Origin: Stutzerimonas stutzeri
Lineage (GTDB): Bacteria; Pseudomonadota; Gammaproteobacteria; Pseudomonadales; Pseudomonadaceae
Direction of reading: 5' to 3'
Assembly (NCBI RefSeq): GCF_024448955.1
Contig: NZ_JAMOIH010000013.1
Coordinates: 1-64,000 of the forward strand
DNA length: 64,000 nucleotides
This document shows positions 21,502 through 31,343 of this stretch, piece by piece. The translations under genes were made by a program, and so were the position numbers. How positions within the stretch are numbered: position 1 is the stretch's first letter; every line of letters starts with the position of its first letter. The notes under the pieces are model-generated. The model was not told where the DNA came from, did not search any database, and worked only from the letters and a program-made list of their open reading frames with translations.

Positions 21502-22116
21502 TCAGAGGCGGAAGCGGATTTCCTGATGCACATGCTGCGGGTTCTCCAGCTCGTCGACCATGCCCGCCGCGATGCGTCGCAGCTGCACGCGACGGTCCTC
21601 GGTGTCCATCCCTTCGAGATTGGTGAAGTCTTCGATCGACAAATCCTCACCCGCGCTGTTGGCATCCACCAGGGTCCATTTCAGCGAATGCTCGGCGGCG
21701 AGTATTTGCAAGGCGGCCATGACTTCTGGCTCATCGGCATGGGCGGTGAAGTCTGCCACCAGCAGCAGGCGTTCGACGCCCACCTCACGTAGCCCTGACA
21801 GCAGCGTCTCCACCGCCTGATACAGATCCTGCGGCTGCCCCACGGCGGCGGCGCCTGGAGCGGTGGGAACCGAGGGGCTGTCGAACAGGCAGATCACCCC
21901 ATGCATGCCGGCGACACTGCGCGCGACGCTGGTGGCATCGAACAGGTCGCCGGGCTTGGCCCGCAGTCCGGGGCGCGCGGTCATCGAGTTGAGGTCGTTG
22001 ACCAGCGCCACGGCTTCGTGCTGCCGGCTCAGCAACTCGCACAACAAGGCGTTGCCCAGGCTGGAATGAGCCCCGTACAGGGCGAACTTGAGGCGTGGCG
22101 TCTCGGCGTTGAGCAT
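21502..22116 (-). CDS. NAD(P)-binding Rossmann-like protein (SDR/NmrA-type)
   Basis: Protein of 204 residues with a degenerate Rossmann start (KFALYGAHSSLGNALLCELL, where the glycine motif reads GxxSxxG), followed by beta-alpha units (PGDLFDATSVARSVAGMHGVICLFD; VERLLLVADFTAHA). It resembles atypical SDR or NmrA proteins that bind NAD(P) without obvious catalysis. No Tyr-x3-Lys is seen. ATG 22116 has a clear AGGAGA. Substrate unknown. Confidence 0.55.
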   Translation of the reverse strand: MLNAETPRLKFALYGAHSSLGNALLCELLSRQHEAVALVNDLNSMTARPGLRAKPGDLFDATSVARSVAGMHGVICLFDSPSVPTAPGAAAVGQPQDLYQAVETLLSGLREVGVERLLLVADFTAHADEPEVMAALQILAAEHSLKWTLVDANSAGEDLSIEDFTNLEGMDTEDRRVQLRRIAAGMVDELENPQHVHQEIRFRL

Positions 22117-22164
22117 GAGAAATCTCCTATTCGACGTTCGCAGCTCGCAGCGAACGTCGTAAGC

Positions 22165-22473
22165 CTAACGACGTGTAACCAGATAGCCGATCAGCGCCAC
22201 CGCGCCGGCAGCCAGCGCCAGGGTGCTCACCGGATGTTCGCGTACGCAGTCCTTGGCCAGACGGCCGGCTTCGCGGCTTCGCTTGGACAGATCGCGGTAA
22301 TGCGCGTCCAGATCGGCGTCGTGCCACAGCGACTCGGCACGCGAGCGCAGGGAATCGAAGCGATGCCGTGAGCCGCGGGTCGCGTCGTGCTTGAGCTCGT
22401 CGAGCGCCGTCATCAGGTTGTGGATCTCGCGCTCGATTTCGTCGCGTGTGGTGGGCTTGCTGAAGCGGGACAT
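22165..22473 (-). CDS. ElaB/YqjD-like (DUF883) membrane-anchored protein
   Basis: Protein of 102 residues: a charged, helical N-terminal part with heptad character (residues 1-75) and one C-terminal membrane helix (TLALAAGAVALIGYLV) ending in a basic TRR. This is the layout of the ElaB/YqjD family, stationary-phase inner-membrane proteins reported to associate with ribosomes in E. coli. ATG 22473 with GGGGAGGA. It may be cotranscribed with the downstream Rossmann-like gene (48 bp gap). Confidence 0.75.
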   Translation of the reverse strand: MSRFSKPTTRDEIEREIHNLMTALDELKHDATRGSRHRFDSLRSRAESLWHDADLDAHYRDLSKRSREAGRLAKDCVREHPVSTLALAAGAVALIGYLVTRR

Positions 22474-22858
22474 AATCGGTCCTCCCCGTTTGAATGTGCT
22501 GTTTGGACCCCATGGGCGGGCGAAGGTGCAGCCTCCCGGCATCGTCCTGGTAGGTAGCGGACCAGCAGCATCCGCGCGGGTTCCCGTCCGTCGGGCTGAT
22601 TGGTTGGCTGCGCCCCGCTGCCGATAGCGAGGGAATGGCCCACCCGACTCCAAGCGAGGCTCGCAATGTTCTTCTACACTCAGCAGCGCTGCGTTGAGCG
22701 TCGCCACATTCGCGGAATAACAAGCGCAGCGGTATGCGCGCAACCTGGTGGTAACGGTGCTGAACGTGCAGAAATATGAGGCGCGGTTCGGGTTTATCTA
22801 TAAAATGCGCGCCGCGTCTGTCGGCCTCGGCGCGTCTTTCTTCAATGCCAATTCATCG
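22474..22858. other. Intergenic region between divergent DUF883 gene and pbpG
   Basis: 385 bp with no convincing gene. A TATAAA element at 22799-22804 could serve as a -10 for pbpG, but I see no good -35. Nothing else recognised. Confidence 0.4.
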
Positions 22859-23812
22859 GTGTCCATTTTGAAATTTCGTCAATCCATCCTCGGCCTGCTG
22901 CTTGCTTGCGGCAGCGTCATCGTGTCTCCAGCGGTCAGCGCTGCCCCACAATCGACCGTGCAACAGGAGCTGGCCTCCAGCAGCGCCCTGCTGATCGATC
23001 TCAACAGCAACGAAGTGCTCTATTCGAGCAATCCCGACTGGGTGGTGCCCATCGCTTCGGTGACCAAGCTAATGACGGCGATGGTCGTGCTCGATGCCAA
23101 GCTGCCTCTCGATCAGCGACTGCCCGTTACCATCCGCGATGCGCAGGAAATGCAGGGCGTGTTCTCGCGGGTGCGTATCGGCAGCGAGATCAGCCGCCGC
23201 GAGATGCTGCTGTTGACCCTGATGTCCTCCGAGAATCGCGCTGCCGCCAGCCTCGCGCATCACTATCCGGGCGGTTACGCCGCATTTATCCAGGCCATGA
23301 ACGCCAAGGCGCTGGCGCTGGGCATGACCCACACACGCTATGTCGAACCCACCGGTCTGTCCGAGCTGAACGTCTCCAGCGCCAATGATCTGGTCAAGCT
23401 GCTCAAGGCCAGCCAGGGCTATCCTCTGATCGAACAATTCAGCACCACGGGCGAAAAGACCGTCGCCTTCCACAAGCCCAACTACACCCTCGGTTTTCGC
23501 AACACCAATGCGCTGGTGCGCAAGCCCGACTGGAGCATCCAGCTGACCAAGACCGGTTTCACCAACGCCGCTGGACACTGCCTGGTGATGCGCACCGTCA
23601 TGGATCAACGCGAAGTAGCGTTCGTCGTGCTCGATGCGTTCGGCAAGTACACCCACATGGCCGATGCCAGTCGTCTGAAGAAATGGCTGGAGACCGGCAA
23701 GGTCACGCCAGTGGCGCCCGCCGCGCTGGCTTACAAGCAGCAGAAGCAGGCCGCGCGCCAACTGGCCGGGCAACCTGGCGATGCGGCGGCTGCGGTGCTG
23801 TCCGAGCGTTGA
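22859..23812 (+). CDS. pbpG: D-alanyl-D-alanine endopeptidase PbpG (PBP7)
   Basis: Periplasmic low-molecular-weight penicillin-binding protein that cleaves D-Ala-DAP cross-links, about 317 residues. A signal peptide ([21 protein letters not shown]) is followed by the peptidase S11 domain: SVTK (SxxK nucleophile), SSEN (SxN) and KTGFTN (KTG) are all present. The start is uncertain: GTG 22859 is chosen because it precedes the signal peptide. TTG 22868 and ATG 22805 are alternatives, and none has a strong ribosome-binding site. Confidence 0.88.
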   Translation: MSILKFRQSILGLLLACGSVIVSPAVSAAPQSTVQQELASSSALLIDLNSNEVLYSSNPDWVVPIASVTKLMTAMVVLDAKLPLDQRLPVTIRDAQEMQGVFSRVRIGSEISRREMLLLTLMSSENRAAASLAHHYPGGYAAFIQAMNAKALALGMTHTRYVEPTGLSELNVSSANDLVKLLKASQGYPLIEQFSTTGEKTVAFHKPNYTLGFRNTNALVRKPDWSIQLTKTGFTNAAGHCLVMRTVMDQREVAFVVLDAFGKYTHMADASRLKKWLETGKVTPVAPAALAYKQQKQAARQLAGQPGDAAAAVLSER

Positions 23813-23843
23813 AGCGCCCCCGCGAGAAGGCGAGCCAAGACGC

Positions 23844-23910
23844 GTAGGAGCGAGCTTGCTCGCGAACAGGGCTGCACGACGCGGCAGTTCGCGAGCAAGC
23901 TGGCTCCTAC
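23844..23910. repeat. REPIN-type inverted REP pair (GTAGGAGCGAGCTTGCTCGCGAA family)
   Basis: GTAGGAGCGAGCTTGCTCGCGAA and its inverted partner TTCGCGAGCAAGCTGGCTCCTAC enclose a short loop. This is the classical Pseudomonas REP sequence. It lies 31 bp after the pbpG stop. Confidence 0.9.
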
Positions 23911-24030
23911 ACTGACTAACCGGCAACGAGCGTCTGGCTTCAACGCATCGCATTCTCGATGCAACGATGACGAAACACCCGACTCAAACGACTACATCGT
24001 CCCTCAGCGCACCGGGAAACGAACGTCGCT

Positions 24031-26100
24031 ATGAGCACACCAGACAGCAATTACATCGAATGGCTGGAAAACCAATCCATGCTTCGTACAGCCCGCGAGC
24101 GGGCCCGTCTCTATGCCGGCCAGGCTCGGCTCTGGCAGCGCCCCTATGCCCAGGCGCGACCGCGCGATGCGAGCGCGATTTCCTCGGTGTGGTTCACCGC
24201 CTACCCTGCCGCCATCATCACGCCTGAAGGCGGCTCGGTGCTGCAGGCGCTGGGCGACGATCGCCTGTGGAGCGCCCTGTCCGAACTCGGCGTGCAGGGT
24301 ATTCACAACGGCCCGATGAAACGCTCCGGCGGTCTGCGCGGGCGTGAGTTCACGCCGACCATCGATGGCAACTTCGACCGCATCAGCTTCGATATCGACC
24401 CCAACCTCGGCACCGAGGCGGAAATGCTGCAGCTCAGCCGCATGGCCGCCGCGCACAATGCCATCGTCATCGACGACATCGTCCCGGCGCACACAGGCAA
24501 GGGCGCCGATTTCCGGCTGGCCGAGATGGCCTACGGGGACTATCCGGGCCTGTACCACATGGTGGAGATCAACGAGGAGGACTGGCCCTTGCTGCCCGAG
24601 GTGCCAGCGGGCCGCGATTCGGTCAACCTCGCGCCGCCGGTGGTCGACCAGCTCAAGGACAAGCACTACATCGTCGGCCAGCTGCAGCGGGTGATCTTCT
24701 TCGAACCGGGGATCAAGGACACCGACTGGAGCGCCACCGGCGTCGTGACCGGTGTGGACGGCAAGCGCCGCCGCTGGGTCTATCTGCATTATTTCAAGGA
24801 AGGCCAGCCATCATTGAACTGGCTGGACCCGACCTTCGCCGCGCAGCAGCTGATCATCGGCGATGCCCTGCATGCCATCGACGTGTCCGGTGCACGCGTG
24901 CTGCGCCTGGACGCCAACGGCTTCCTTGGGGTCGAGCGTCGTGCCGAGGGCACCGCCTGGTCCGAGAGCCATCCATTGTCGGTGACCGGCAACCAGCTGA
25001 TCGCCAGCACCATTCGCAAGGCCGGCGGCTTCAGCTTTCAGGAGCTGAACCTGACTATCGACGACATCGCCAGCATGTCCCATGGCGGCGCCGACCTGTC
25101 CTATGACTTCATCACCCGCCCGGCCTACCACCATGCACTGCTGACCGGAGACACCGAGTTCCTGCGGCTGATGCTGCGCGAAGTACACGCCTTCGGCATC
25201 GACCCGGCCTCGCTGATCCACGCGATGCAGAATCACGACGAGCTGACCCTGGAGCTGGTGCACTTCTGGACGCTGCATGCCTACGACCATTACCACTACC
25301 ACGGCCAGACTTTGTCGGGCGGCATCTTGCGCGAGCACATCCGCGAGGAAATGTACGAGCGGCTGACCGGTGAGCACGCGCCCTACAACCTCAAGTTCGT
25401 CACCAATGGCGTGTCCTGCACCACCGTGAGCGTGATTACCGCCGCGCTGGGCATTCGCGACCTGAACACCATCGGCGCGGCCGAGATCGAACAGATCCAA
25501 CGCCTGCATATCCTGTTGGTCATGTTCAATGCCATGCAACCCGGTGTGTTCGCCCTCTCCGGCTGGGACCTGGTCGGCGCCCTGCCGCTGGAAGCCGAGC
25601 AGGTTGCACATCTGATGGGCGACGGCGATACCCGCTGGCTGCACCGCGGTGCCTACGACCTGGCCGACCTCGCACCCGAGGCCGACGCTTCAACCGAAGG
25701 TTTGCCCAAGGCGCGCTCGCTCTACGGCAGCCTGGTCGAACAGTTGCAGAACACCGGCTCCTTCGCCTGCCAGCTCAAGCGCATTCTCAGCGTTCGTCGC
25801 GCCTACGATATCGCGGCGAGCAAACAGATCCTGATCCCGGATGTGCAATCGCCGGGTCTGCTGGTGATGGTGCATGAGCTGCCGGCTGGCAAAGGCGTGC
25901 AGATCACCGCGCTGAATTTCAGCGCCGAGGCGATCAGCGAAACGATTGCCCTCCCCGGCATCGCACCCGGCCCGGTGGTGGACATCATCCATGAGCGGGT
26001 CGAGGGCGATCTGACCGAAAACGGCGAGATGACGTTCAACCTCGACCCGTATGAAGGTCTGGCCCTGCGGGTGGTAAGCGCTGCGTCACCGGTGCTTTAA
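24031..26100 (+). CDS. GH13 family enzyme, probable trehalose synthase (maltose alpha-D-glucosyltransferase type)
   Basis: Predicted cytoplasmic alpha-amylase-superfamily enzyme of 689 residues without a signal peptide. GH13 catalytic regions are present: LRLDANG with the nucleophile Asp, FQELN with the acid/base Glu, and NHDELTLE with the transition-state His-Asp. Regions before the barrel ([17 protein letters not shown]) and [11 protein letters not shown] fit the subfamily. It differs from classical TreS of actinobacteria and lacks a maltokinase partner. I recall a P. stutzeri trehalose synthase of about this length, so maltose-trehalose interconversion is my best guess. Sucrose- or amylo-type activities are possible. 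Stands alone after a REPIN. Confidence 0.65.
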   Translation: MSTPDSNYIEWLENQSMLRTARERARLYAGQARLWQRPYAQARPRDASAISSVWFTAYPAAIITPEGGSVLQALGDDRLWSALSELGVQGIHNGPMKRSGGLRGREFTPTIDGNFDRISFDIDPNLGTEAEMLQLSRMAAAHNAIVIDDIVPAHTGKGADFRLAEMAYGDYPGLYHMVEINEEDWPLLPEVPAGRDSVNLAPPVVDQLKDKHYIVGQLQRVIFFEPGIKDTDWSATGVVTGVDGKRRRWVYLHYFKEGQPSLNWLDPTFAAQQLIIGDALHAIDVSGARVLRLDANGFLGVERRAEGTAWSESHPLSVTGNQLIASTIRKAGGFSFQELNLTIDDIASMSHGGADLSYDFITRPAYHHALLTGDTEFLRLMLREVHAFGIDPASLIHAMQNHDELTLELVHFWTLHAYDHYHYHGQTLSGGILREHIREEMYERLTGEHAPYNLKFVTNGVSCTTVSVITAALGIRDLNTIGAAEIEQIQRLHILLVMFNAMQPGVFALSGWDLVGALPLEAEQVAHLMGDGDTRWLHRGAYDLADLAPEADASTEGLPKARSLYGSLVEQLQNTGSFACQLKRILSVRRAYDIAASKQILIPDVQSPGLLVMVHELPAGKGVQITALNFSAEAISETIALPGIAPGPVVDIIHERVEGDLTENGEMTFNLDPYEGLALRVVSAASPVL

Positions 26101-26211
26101 CGACGACGATTGGTATGACAGTGGCTCTTCGCCGCGCTGCCCGGCGCGGCTATAGTGCGCGCCGGACGGCACCTTGAACGCCGTCTGCACCTCGACCCGA
26201 GAGCCACTCGC

Positions 26212-26832
26212 TTGCCTGTATCTGCCCTTCGCCTGTTCCGCCAAGTATTGCTTGGCGCTGCCTGCTTTTATGCCACCGCGGCGCCCGCCCAGACCGCTTG
26301 CCCGCCGGGCGAGCAGCCCATCTGCCTGGGCGTTTGTGTCTGCCTGCCCGGCTCGCCACGCGATACCGAGGCGTTTTACGAGCAGGTGCAATGGCTGGCC
26401 GCCGCCGGACTGGAAACCTGGATACGCCAATCCCGTGACCGGCTGGCACTACAGGAGAGCCGCCCGATACCGCTGCATATCCGCTCGCAGCTCGAATCGC
26501 GCTTCGATCTTGCCGTGCTGGAAACGGCGCGTTACCGGGTGGGCGATGACGCCGTGCTCAACGCCGCCAATACTTTGCTGCAACACCCCGATGTCACCGC
26601 CGTGACACTGATCGACATCATCGTCTTTCGCAACGAGGCGGATGCCCTCGACAACGTCGCGCTCTGGGCTCATGAGCTCAAGCACGTCGAGCAATATCTG
26701 CAATGGGGGGTCGGCGAATTCGCCCGGCGCTATACCCGCGACCATCGCAGCGTCGAACGCCCCGCCTATGCCCTGCAGATCGAAATCGAACGAGAGCAGA
26801 CGCCTGCCACTGCAACCGGCCCGCGCCAGTAA
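26212..26832 (+). CDS. Secreted DUF4157-type putative metalloprotease-like protein
   Basis: About 206 residues with an N-terminal signal peptide (LRLFRQVLLGAACFYATAAPAQ). The C-terminal part has an H-E-x-x-H motif, HELKH, followed by VEQYLQWG, matching the DUF4157 core in which such a zinc-protease-like motif is conserved. A cysteine cluster (CPPGEQPICLGVCVC) follows the signal peptide. The open frame begins at 26155, but a TATAGT sits there, so I prefer TTG 26212, which starts just before the signal peptide. The start is uncertain and the substrate unknown. Confidence 0.6.
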   Translation: MPVSALRLFRQVLLGAACFYATAAPAQTACPPGEQPICLGVCVCLPGSPRDTEAFYEQVQWLAAAGLETWIRQSRDRLALQESRPIPLHIRSQLESRFDLAVLETARYRVGDDAVLNAANTLLQHPDVTAVTLIDIIVFRNEADALDNVALWAHELKHVEQYLQWGVGEFARRYTRDHRSVERPAYALQIEIEREQTPATATGPRQ

Positions 26833-27008
26833 TCAAGCGAAGCCGCACAGCATTCGCCATGGACATCAGCGAGCAATCGGTTCGTCGGCTGCGCAAGGAA
26901 TACCGGAACCATCTTCACGTTGCCCCTCTCTGCTGAACAGGTGGGTCGTCACGTCCAAGGCAACGTTGCGGCCGATACCGGCTTAATCCACACGGCGAGG
27001 TGAGCGAG

Positions 27009-27209
27009 ATGAGCGACGAACAACGCATTCGTGAAAAGGCATACGAAATCTGGGAAGCCAAAGGCCGACCGGAAGGACAGGAAGGCGAACACTGGGCGCA
27101 AGCAAGAGACGAGATGGAGCCCTTCTACAAGGAAGGCGATGCCACGGCCGGCAGTGTAGAAAGCAGTGTCGCGATCCCTATGCCCAAGTCTTCAGACGAG
27201 CAAAAGTAG
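27009..27209 (+). CDS. Small DUF2934-type protein
   Basis: 66 residues, very acidic and hydrophilic. The N-terminal segment IREKAYEIWEAKGRPEGQEGEHW is the DUF2934 signature, common in pseudomonads and rhizobia and function unknown. ATG 27009 has GAGGTGA at good spacing; a GTG at 27000 is in frame but would overlap that site. Confidence 0.75.
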   Translation: MSDEQRIREKAYEIWEAKGRPEGQEGEHWAQARDEMEPFYKEGDATAGSVESSVAIPMPKSSDEQK

Positions 27210-27559
27210 GCTCTACTTCCATGCGAGCCTGCACCAAGCGGGCTCGCATCCTGCCTAGCCATACGTTTGATAACCCTAAAAATAAGTAGCGATTCATCGG
27301 CGGCGACGCTTTGCCCGTCAAACGCATCGGTAACGTGGCGCGCACGCGTCTGGATTGAGCACGCGGATCACAAACAAGCCGCTCGGCTTAAGCCAAAAGC
27401 ACCCACCACGACGGGGCATCCGGCCCGTCACCATGGAAGCTAAAGATGGCCCGCTTCTTCCCCATTCGGTCGCAATGCCAGTCCGTTGTGGCAACCGGAC
27501 CGGCGCGGTCGCCTGGGCATAGGCCTGTCGATCAGCCGCCGCGGCACCCTGCCAGGGCC
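27210..27559. other. Gap holding a 5' remnant of the NERD helicase gene
   Basis: 350 bp without an intact gene. It contains a short duplicate of the start of the helicase gene (see the separate entry at 27421-27484). The rest shows no recognised element. Confidence 0.5.
27421..27484 (+). pseudogene. Truncated duplicate of the NERD helicase 5' end
   Basis: The stretch beginning ATGGCCCGCTTCTTCCCC (27446) encodes MARFFPIRSQCQS and differs from the intact gene start at 28333 (MARFFPVRSQCQF) at only about four bases over 38. Similarity extends ~25 bp upstream, including the ribosome-binding region (GGAAGCTAAAG versus GGAAGGTACAG). Homology stops after codon ~13, so it is a remnant. Confidence 0.75.
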
Positions 27560-28097
27560 TTAAACGCCCTTTTCATTCGGCCTTGGAATATTCACCCCGT
27601 CCAGCGTGGAACGGCTTTCGCCCGCGCCATCGGTAATCACGCTAAAACTGCCATCGGTCTCCAGCACCACCGCCTCGATGCCATCCAGCGCGGCCAGCCC
27701 CTGACTGCGCGCCGCGGCACGCACCTCGTCCTCGGTCACCCGCGCCGCGCGCAAGGCGTCGCCGAGAAAGTGCCCGCGATAGAACAGCAGCGCCGGCTCA
27801 CCCGTCACTGTACGCCGCACCCACGCCACCCGCACGCTCGACCAGGTGACCGCGTACTGCAGCCCGATCAACAGCGCGAAGGCCAGCACCCCCTCGGCCA
27901 GCGACACATTGCGATTGAGCAGAATCGTCGCAAAGGTCGACCCCAGCGCCACCGTTACCACCAGATCGAACGCATTCATTTTCGACGTACGCCGCCCCGA
28001 AAGGCCGCAACAGCAAGATCAGGCTGATATAGGCCAGCACGCCAACCACCAGTGTGCGTATCAGCGTCGTTCCGCTACTGAAAAACATGCCTTCCAT
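27560..28097 (-). pseudogene. DUF421 (YetF-like) membrane protein gene, frameshifted
   Basis: Two adjoining frames together make one DUF421 protein. The first (ATG 28097, site GGAGGTGATC) encodes MEGMFFSSGTTLIRTL... LILLLRPFG. The second continues with RRTSKMNAFDLVVTVALG and the rest to the stop at 27560. They join if one C is removed from the CCCC run at 27995-27998, so a single-base insertion breaks the gene. DUF421 proteins have two or three N-terminal helices and a cytoplasmic domain; function poorly known. The C-terminal segment (EAVVLETDGSFSV) is intact. A sequencing error or a recent mutation are both possible. Confidence 0.8.
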
Positions 28098-28332
28098 GAT
28101 CACCTCCGCAACTGAGCCATGCAGGAATGGACAGGGTTGGCGGGCGGAAAGTGCAAATGGGGCGAATGACCGCGCGTCAGGCGCCGGAGTGAAAAGTCGG
28201 GATTAATCCATCGTCTGCTTTACCCGTACGTAAGCAGTGGTTAATGTGCCATCACGCGCAGCACTGCGCACTCGTTCACGGTTCCGCTGCGACGCTACGA
28301 TCTGCACCGGTCCGCTACCAAGGAAGGTACAG

Positions 28333-30225
28333 ATGGCGCGCTTCTTCCCCGTTCGGTCGCAATGCCAGTTCGACACCCCCGGCGAACGCCGCTTTGCCGA
28401 GCGGCTGGAAAAGCTGCTGGAAGACGACTACCTCTGCTGGAGCAACGTCCCGGTCGGTCCCAAGGCCCGCTACCCCGACTTCGTCGTGCTTCATCCGCGC
28501 CGCGGCATCCTCGTGCTGGAGGTCAAAGACTGGAAACTCGCCACCATCCAGAGCATGAATCACGGCCAGGCCACCCTGCACACCAGCAGCGGCCTCAAGA
28601 CCGTGGCCAACCCGATGCTGCAAGCTCACACCTACGTCAAAGAAGTCGACATGGTGCTGAAGAAGGATCCGCTACTGCGACAGAGTAAAAGCTCGCCGCG
28701 TCCGGGCGAGCTGATCATGCCGTGGGGCTGGGGCGTGGTGCTGACCAACATCACTCGCCGCCAGTTCGAAGGGACCGACCTGCACGACGTGCTCGACCCG
28801 CAGCGCGTTATCTTTCAGGACGAGATGACCGAAACGGCCGACCCCGAAGCCTTCCAGCAGCGCCTGTGGAACATGTTCCCCCACGTGTTTCCCTGCACCC
28901 TCACGCTGCCGCAGATCGACCGCGTGCGCTATCACCTCTACCCCGAGGTTCGCGTCAGCGCCCGGCCCGGCCAGTTCGGCTTGTTTGCCGATGGCGACGC
29001 GCCGATCCCAAGCCTCATCAAGGTGATGGACCTCCAGCAGGAACAACTTGCCCGCTCACTGGGCGAAGGCCATCGCGTGATCCACGGTGCGGCCGGCAGC
29101 GGCAAGACCATGATCCTCGGCTACCGCTGCGAACAGCTGGCCAAGGTCTCGCCCAAGCCGATTCTGGTGCTCTGCTACAACAAATCCCTGGCCGGGCGCC
29201 TGCGTCAGGTGCTGGACGAAAAGGGCCTGGGCGAGAAAGTCAGCGTGCGCAACTTCCACGCCTGGTGCTCGGACATGCTCACGGCCTACCAGGTCGACAA
29301 GCCCAGCCCGCGCCTGCCGGTCGGCCAGAAGATGGAGCAGATGATCCAATTCACCATCGACGGCGTCGACCGCGGACAGATACCGCGCGCGCAGTATTCC
29401 GCCGTACTGATCGACGAAGGCCACGACTTCGCCCCGGAGTGGTTCAAGCTCGTCGTGCAGATGGTCGACCCGGCCACCAACGCGCTGCTGGTGCTCTACG
29501 ACGACGCCCAGTCCATCTACCGCGGTAAGGGCAAGAAGACCGGGCTGGACTTCAGCTTCGCCAGCGTCGGCATCCAGGCCCAGGGCCGCACCACCATCCT
29601 CAAACTCAACTACCGCAACACGCTAGAAGTGCTCTCGGTCGCCCGCGCCTTCGCCACCGAACTGCTCTCCGGCCGTGATGCCGGCGAAGACGGCGTCCCC
29701 ATCATCGTCCCCGAAAGTGCCGGCCGCCGCGGCGCCTTCCCCGAACTGATCCAATGCGAAGGCCATTGGCAGGAATGGGACTGCCTCGTCACCCGCATCC
29801 GCGATGAACAAGCCAACGGCCGCGTCCTCAACGACATGGCGATCATCTACCGCAACAACACCCAGGCCGAAGCCGCCGAACGCGCCTTGACCCAAGCCGG
29901 CATCGCCTACGCTTCAGGCACCAGCTCCAAAGGCCGCGGCGAACTCTACGGCAGCGAAGACAGCGTCAAGATCGTCAGCATGCACTCCAGCAAAGGCCTG
30001 GAATTCAGGCTGGTGCTGATCCCGGGCCTAGGCGAAATGCCGAAGAAGGGCGAGGCCGAAGCGGATGAAGCGCGGTTGCTGTATGTGGCGATGACAAGAG
30101 CGATTGATCGGTTGGTGATGACGTATCAGGCGCATTCGGATTTTACGAGGCGGGTGCAGGAGGCGATTGGTGGGGTTAGGGAGGGGTTGGTCGAAGAACA
30201 GAGGCCGGTGCGTAAACGAGAGTAG
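28333..30225 (+). CDS. NERD-domain UvrD/Rep-type helicase
   Basis: Cytoplasmic protein of 630 residues joining a nuclease-related domain to a superfamily 1 helicase. The NERD part (about 12-115) shows the PD-(D/E)xK-like residues in YPDFVVLHPRRGILVLEVKDW. The helicase shows Walker A GAAGSGKT (252-259), Walker B VLIDEGHDF (~358), LKLNYRNT, motif V IVSMHSSKGLEF and motif VI LLYVAMTRA. ATG 28333 with AAGGAAGG; an upstream in-frame start at 28237 lacks similarity. Codon use is host-like until the last ~150 bases. The AT-rich gene pair follows after 56 bp. Such proteins are widespread, sometimes in defence islands; the role here is unknown. Confidence 0.85.
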   Translation: MARFFPVRSQCQFDTPGERRFAERLEKLLEDDYLCWSNVPVGPKARYPDFVVLHPRRGILVLEVKDWKLATIQSMNHGQATLHTSSGLKTVANPMLQAHTYVKEVDMVLKKDPLLRQSKSSPRPGELIMPWGWGVVLTNITRRQFEGTDLHDVLDPQRVIFQDEMTETADPEAFQQRLWNMFPHVFPCTLTLPQIDRVRYHLYPEVRVSARPGQFGLFADGDAPIPSLIKVMDLQQEQLARSLGEGHRVIHGAAGSGKTMILGYRCEQLAKVSPKPILVLCYNKSLAGRLRQVLDEKGLGEKVSVRNFHAWCSDMLTAYQVDKPSPRLPVGQKMEQMIQFTIDGVDRGQIPRAQYSAVLIDEGHDFAPEWFKLVVQMVDPATNALLVLYDDAQSIYRGKGKKTGLDFSFASVGIQAQGRTTILKLNYRNTLEVLSVARAFATELLSGRDAGEDGVPIIVPESAGRRGAFPELIQCEGHWQEWDCLVTRIRDEQANGRVLNDMAIIYRNNTQAEAAERALTQAGIAYASGTSSKGRGELYGSEDSVKIVSMHSSKGLEFRLVLIPGLGEMPKKGEAEADEARLLYVAMTRAIDRLVMTYQAHSDFTRRVQEAIGGVREGLVEEQRPVRKRE

Positions 30226-30281
30226 ATAGATTTGCCTTCTAACGAAATTCTGAGAGCTTGTTAATAAAATTAGGAGAAACC

Positions 30282-31343
30282 ATGGCGGTTTTGGATAGAA
30301 ATAGTGTAACTAGTACATGCCTTCATCATATTGATATAGGGGCCAATAGCAGCACAGAGTTTCCAGCGGATCTGAATAACAGGGAGCTTGAAGTTTATTT
30401 GGAAACGCTACTTAGGGAGATTGGAGAGAAAGAGCAAAAAAGGTCTTTTTTATTTCCATTACAAGATACTGATTTCAAAAAAGTGGCGCTGGCCATAGCC
30501 AAATCTTCAGACTTGCAAAAAGAAGCTGTTGGTAGTTTTTTGGCAGAGCGCCTTTTGGCTGTCGAGGTAAAGACATCTCAAAAGTACTCACATCTGAGTA
30601 AGAAAGACGATACTCACGTAAAGATCGGTAGCTTTCTCCAGTTTACCTATTCTGAGAAAGGGTGCTTGAGGTATCTGGGAGTAAAAGTTGAACATCAAGT
30701 AATCCTTGATCAGGTCGATTTTAAGAAGAAAGCCGGCTTGGGGCTTACCGACAAAATCTATAAAGCAGTAAGCGTAGAGTATAGTCCTGATGGAACTCCC
30801 GTGGACGTATATATTTATGACTCTAAGTCAAAACTAACCAGATACTGGTGGGCTGATTTTTTAGAGGTGCAGGAGAAGAACACTGACACATTCAACACAC
30901 AAAAGGCATCTCAAGAAATTATATCTAAGCTGGCGACCCTTAAGAAGAATTTCCCGCAAGACCATACGGTTCTAAGAAATGCAACAGTTGCGGCGTTTAA
31001 GCAAAAAGGAACAATGGACTACTCAGTTTTTTTAGATAAAACCATAAGGAATTATGAGTCCGATAACCCAGAATTCAAGAAAGCTAAAGAAGCTCTCATA
31101 AAGAAGCTAGAGGTTTTACCCGCTAAGAAGGGCTTCGACACCCTGTTCGTTTTGGTTCCAGAAGCGGTTCCTTTTCGTAAGACAACTTATAAGTTAAACA
31201 ACGATATGTTTTTAACTATCAAGGATGGCACTGAGAATCTTGAACAAAAAGTTTGGGCGGAAATAACAAAGGATGGGCGGGAGCTTCTTGTCATAGAGAC
31301 TAGTGAAGCGAGAAATTTCAAACGAAAAGAAAGAGTTGCCTAA
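30282..31343 (+). CDS. AT-rich gene of unknown function, possible NdpA-like nucleoid-associated fold
   Basis: 353 residues, hydrophilic, no signal peptide or membrane helix. The order of segments (SFLQFTYSEKG, then a KIYKAVSVEYS strand, YWWADFLEVQEK, QKASQEIISKL) faintly recalls the NdpA/YejK nucleoid-associated family, in which a ~35-kDa protein binds DNA. This is a weak by-eye resemblance. ATG 30282 has a strong AGGAGA site, and the stop overlaps the next start (TAATG). Base composition is visibly much more AT-rich than in all genes to the left, with many rare codons, so it was acquired horizontally. Confidence 0.6.
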   Translation: MAVLDRNSVTSTCLHHIDIGANSSTEFPADLNNRELEVYLETLLREIGEKEQKRSFLFPLQDTDFKKVALAIAKSSDLQKEAVGSFLAERLLAVEVKTSQKYSHLSKKDDTHVKIGSFLQFTYSEKGCLRYLGVKVEHQVILDQVDFKKKAGLGLTDKIYKAVSVEYSPDGTPVDVYIYDSKSKLTRYWWADFLEVQEKNTDTFNTQKASQEIISKLATLKKNFPQDHTVLRNATVAAFKQKGTMDYSVFLDKTIRNYESDNPEFKKAKEALIKKLEVLPAKKGFDTLFVLVPEAVPFRKTTYKLNNDMFLTIKDGTENLEQKVWAEITKDGRELLVIETSEARNFKRKERVA

